From Elephas maximus indicus (Eukaryota > Chordata > Mammalia > Proboscidea > Elephantidae), in assembly GCF_024166365.1 (NCBI RefSeq), contig NC_064839.1:15362878-15426877 (forward strand): a stretch of 64,000 nt of DNA, given 5' to 3'. This document shows, piece by piece, positions 60,180-64,000 of the stretch (position 1 is the first letter of the stretch; each line of letters begins with the position of its first letter). The notes beneath the pieces were generated by a model. It made no database searches. It worked only from the letters and a program-made list of their open reading frames with translations, and was not told the DNA's origin. Both the position numbers and the translations under genes were made by a program.

Positions 60180-63100
60180 CTATCCTGGGAGACCTCTGTC
60201 CCCAGAAAAAAAGGGAGTACAGGGCTCAGCCTGAGCAGGAAGGCCAGGGGGGCAGGGCTGATACTCCGTAGATAACCCCTGTCCTCAGCTGATCCTGTCT
60301 AGCCAGGCCTTGCGTACCCCGCTGTGAGGAGTCGCCTAGAGAACCAGGTTCCCACCCACTGCCCAGCTCCAGACAAGTGACTCCAACAGACCCTCCCAGG
60401 GCTGCCTGGCCCCCAGCACAGCCCGGCTACAGCCCACAAGGCAACACTCATGGGAGGGAGAGCAGGAGGCTGACAGTGGCCTTGGGATGGACCCACCTGC
60501 CCGAGAGAACATGTTTCATGTTTTCACAGTCCTGAGGACACCCAGGAGACAGCTGGGGCCTCTGGTTCTGCACCAGCTCTGGGATCCCCTTAGCCAGGGG
60601 CAGTGTCTGACATTGTCCCTCTCCCCACTGGGGTGGGAGGGACTTGCTCTGCCAGGAGCCAAGGGAAGGGCAGGAAGGAAGCCAGAGGTCAGAGCATGGC
60701 CAGCAGACACGGACGGTCCTGCAGGACACAGACGAAGGGTGTGAAGAGTGGGTCCCATTGCGGTCAGTGTAGGGAAGGGACAGAAGAGGCTGGGAGCCAT
60801 GAGCCAGCAGAGGTGGGCAGGTGGACAGATGGGGAGGTCTGCTGAGTCAGGAGAATGCGCCCAGCCCAGCCTGCCCCCGCCTCGCCACCCTACACATCCC
60901 GTGATAGGGGCCCCTGGTGCAGAGGGGCCCGGAAGCAGGAGGGGGAGCCCCATCCCATAACCTTGCTGCCTGACCATGCTCTGCCTGGGCCTGGGGCCCC
61001 ACGCTGGCCAAGGGCACAAGAACCCAGCCATGCTCACCTCTCAGGTGAACATGACAGCGGGGCTACCAGGCCCAGACCTGGCTCCAGATGTCCACAAAGC
61101 CCCTTCAACCAAGAGGACAAGGCGGAGCATGGACAAGAGGAACGGAGATGGACGAACTGAATGGCCCATCCCCCGCACTATCCCAACTCAGCCCCACAGG
61201 AGGCTGCCCAACAGCTGGCCACAGAGTGGGGGCTGCTCCTGCCAGGGCCTTGGGCCAGTCATGAGGCCGATAGTGACAAAACAAGCTGAAGGACAGTGGT
61301 GCAGGCCCAGGCCTGGGACTGTGCCACCACTCTGGACTAGGTGACCACAGAGCCAGGGGGAGCAGAGGAGGTGGGGGTTGTCCTCTGCAGACTGGCTGGA
61401 GCCCAGATCCCCTCACTGGCTCCATCTTCCATGTCTCCCCACCCGCGGCTTCCTGTAGGGGTCAGTCTGCAGTTGCACAAATCCTGGCAAATGTGAACCC
61501 AGGGGCCATTGTCTCCCCCTAGTTTACAAGGGCCTCTCATCCAAATGCGGCTCTAATGGGAAGAAGCTGCTCAACGAACATTCCAGAAGCTGCCTGGGCA
61601 CCTGCCTTTGGGGGTCCAACGCTGTGGGACACAGCAGGGGTGGGGGACCTGGGCCCTGTGTGTGGAGCTACCTCTCAGAAAGAGATTTTTAGAGGAAAAA
61701 CTTGAATGCTCAGGATCCCCAGATGCTTTGCTAGAATCCAAAGTCCCCAGCCAGGGGCTTTTTAATCTCCTGGCTTTTCTGATTGCAAAACACCATAAAC
61801 AGTGTCAACAGGAGCAAAAAGCACCAGATAACACCTCAGGTGATCTCTCCGGGGGTGGGGAGGAGCTCCTGCCTGCACAACTGGGGAACTTTGGGGCTGG
61901 GTCAAAGTCAGACTCTGGGGGGACCCTGCCTGGGACAGGCTGAAGACGGGATGTGGGCTGCATTTGAGGGGGACCCATACGAGCCCCGCGTGCAAGTGGA
62001 AGACAAGGAAACAGAGACTGGCCCTGAGCAGACACACCCAGGCATCTGGCTCCCTGGGAGGGTCCAGATGCAGTGGGGTGTTTGGGCCAACAGCTGCCTG
62101 GAGGTTACTGTAGCCCACACCCCCACAGAGCTGCCCAGGAGGGCGGAGCACATTTAACCCCTAAAACCAAAAGGAGAAACTGAGGCTCTGAACAGTGGTT
62201 CAGCAGAGCAACTCAGAGCTAGCCACTGCTCTCCTGTCATGGCTCAGGCACTCAGCTTTCCAGGCCTCAGTTTTTCCACTTTTAATAGGGGGATGGTGCC
62301 ATGGCTGCCAGCTCCCGCGGCCCAGTTTCACCCAGGGAAGCAGAGCGTTTTCATTTGGGCTCCCAGGAGCCAACAGAGGAGGATGTTAGCAGCTTGGTGA
62401 TCTAGAACATCCTGGAAGAGACTGAGCAGACAGGGCAGAGCTGGGGTGTGGGGGACAGATTCCTGGGGGCTGCCACATCAGAGGGCAGACTGCAGCAGCG
62501 CCCCAGGTGGACAGAAAATCCTCATGGACTGTGCTTTTCTAAAAGAAAAAACAGAAATTGAACTATTTAAAAAACCAGGAAGCCTTGGTGAGCGCCCACA
62601 AGAGCACATCGAGTACAGCTAGGATGGTGAAGACAACTTCTCCCATGCAAGCTTCTCCACCAAGTTCTCCAAACCACCTCAAAAAACCAGAAAGAGCGAG
62701 GCACAGTGGCGCTCGGAGTTCCCATCAGCCTCGGCCAGCCTGCCTTTATCTTTCAGATTCTGGAAGACTTCAACTGCAGCCTTTGTTTTAGAATCACACC
62801 CCTTCTGGAGAAGGAAGTGTACACCCGGCTGGCCGGTGGCCCCGCGACACTCAGGCATGGGGCTGCAGTCTATTTTCGTGCTCTCGGTTCCCTATCTTTT
62901 TTTTTTTTTTTTTTTAAGTCCCCCTCAGAGTTTCTACACACATAAGTTAATGCCGATTCAAGCCATTCCGGAATCCAGGGATGACAGCCATCACTTTTAT
63001 AAATCACCTCCCTCCAACTCCTGGGTGTCCACTTCATCTGTCCTCTGAATGCAAACTGACAATAATGGAGAATTCTGTCATACTTTGGCTCAAAGGAGAA

Positions 63101-63564
63101 CACAGGATCCCTCCCTCGTGGCTGCCTGGGGACACCCACCAGGGACATTACCATCTTTGGCCGAGTGAATCTGTGTGATAATCTAAGACATCTGGGGAGA
63201 TATTACACATCTCCAAGTAACATGCTGGCTTCTTGGCCCTCACATGTGCTCATCTGATTCTATTTCTGGCTGGGATGACAGGTTCTGCCTTCCATTGATT
63301 CTTCCAAGGGCAGCTTTGGGCCTGGGCTACCTGCCACCATCGGCCCACCCAGCCCCTCCTCAGGCCCCCTCAACTCCCTCAGCCCCACTACAGCGACCAG
63401 CCAGCCCATGGGCAGAAGGCCTGCGAGATGCTTCGGCCAGTGATATCACACTTGGGAACAGTTTTGGGGAAATGCTGCAACATTTATACAACGGCCACTC
63501 TGTACTAAGTTTGTGGCGTCATTTTGATCTCCTGAGTATGGCTCTTACCTACTTTTCACCCCCC

Positions 63565-63607
63565 AAAAAAATCCCAAAGCCGTGGCCGTGGAGTCGATTT
63601 TGACACG
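63565..63607 (-). mobile_element. AfroSINE tail fragment
   Basis: 'ccgtggccgtggagtcgatt' matches the reversed tail. The body is missing. Confidence 0.65.
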
Positions 63608-64000
63608 CTACACATGCAGACATGTACACGCACAGCCTACACACAACCAAGGAGCAAGCAGTTCAGAGCCCGCTGTGCAGCCACCAGCCTGCGTCCCAGG
63701 ACAGGCAGGGGGATTTCTGAACAGCAGACAACTCTAGCTTCCCTTCAGACCTCAGTGTCAGAAAGGAAGGGCCACGGGGCCACTTTTCTGTTATTCAGTG
63801 GCAGTGGGCAGCCCCTCCAGACAAAGTGGCGAGCTTTGGTCTCCCTGGCATGGGCTGGCCACCCGCTCCCGGCCAGGCCTCTGCCGAGTGCGAAGCTCCA
63901 ACATCGCGCAGAGTGTTCGAGGCTGACCCAGAGAGCACCTCTCTGTCCAGTTACAGGGTAGCTGCTCCTGGGGGCACACGGGAAAGCATCAGTCCACTAT

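Overview
This is a mammalian nuclear window from an afrotherian, most likely a paenungulate (elephant, sirenian or hyrax). The evidence is about thirty tRNA-headed AfroSINEs, many lacking the ~45-base central module; from memory, that deletion marks the subfamily of hyraxes, sirenians and elephants. RTE-class LINE pieces whose 3' tail matches the AfroSINE tail agree with this. I cannot fix the species from sequence alone.

Layout. 1-29.2 kb is AT-rich intergenic DNA built almost entirely of nested repeats: AfroSINEs, L1, RTE, L2, MIR, MLT1/MaLR-type LTRs and several minisatellites. I see no gene there. 29.27-30.38 kb is a dense CpG island with a CACGTG E-box, two inverted CCAAT boxes and a clean splice donor at 29,913. 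I read it as the promoter and non-coding exon 1 of CEBPG (+ strand). After a 6.4 kb intron, exon 2 carries the whole CEBPG coding sequence (36,413-36,862, 149 aa, complete bZIP factor) and a ~3 kb 3' UTR. 40-44.8 kb is a repeat-bearing spacer. From ~44.8 kb to the right edge is the 3' part of PEPD (prolidase, peptidase D) on the - strand. Four coding exons (residues 274-493, human numbering) lie at 45,160-45,297, 45,750-45,941, 49,212-49,396 and 59,726-59,874. All five metal ligands are present and all splice phases agree. The upstream PEPD exons lie outside the window.

CEBPG and PEPD converge tail to tail, as I recall for human 19q13.11, so this is ordinary conserved synteny. CEBPG is a C/EBP-family partner of ATF4 in the amino-acid and integrated stress responses. 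PEPD is a cytosolic Mn-dependent dipeptidase that frees proline from X-Pro dipeptides. The two genes are neighbours, and I see no evidence of shared regulation.

I found no wholly new gene system. The items most worth checking are: an ATG-TGA start-stop uORF in the CEBPG leader; a TGATGCAAC C/EBP-ATF element just inside CEBPG intron 1; an unnamed ~215-base repeat present as an inverted pair at 8.5 and 10.8 kb, one copy joined to a GC-rich block; an RTE insertion with a fold-back inversion; tail-to-tail AfroSINEs able to form a long hairpin; and AT-rich, repeat-free islands inside PEPD introns that may be conserved enhancers.
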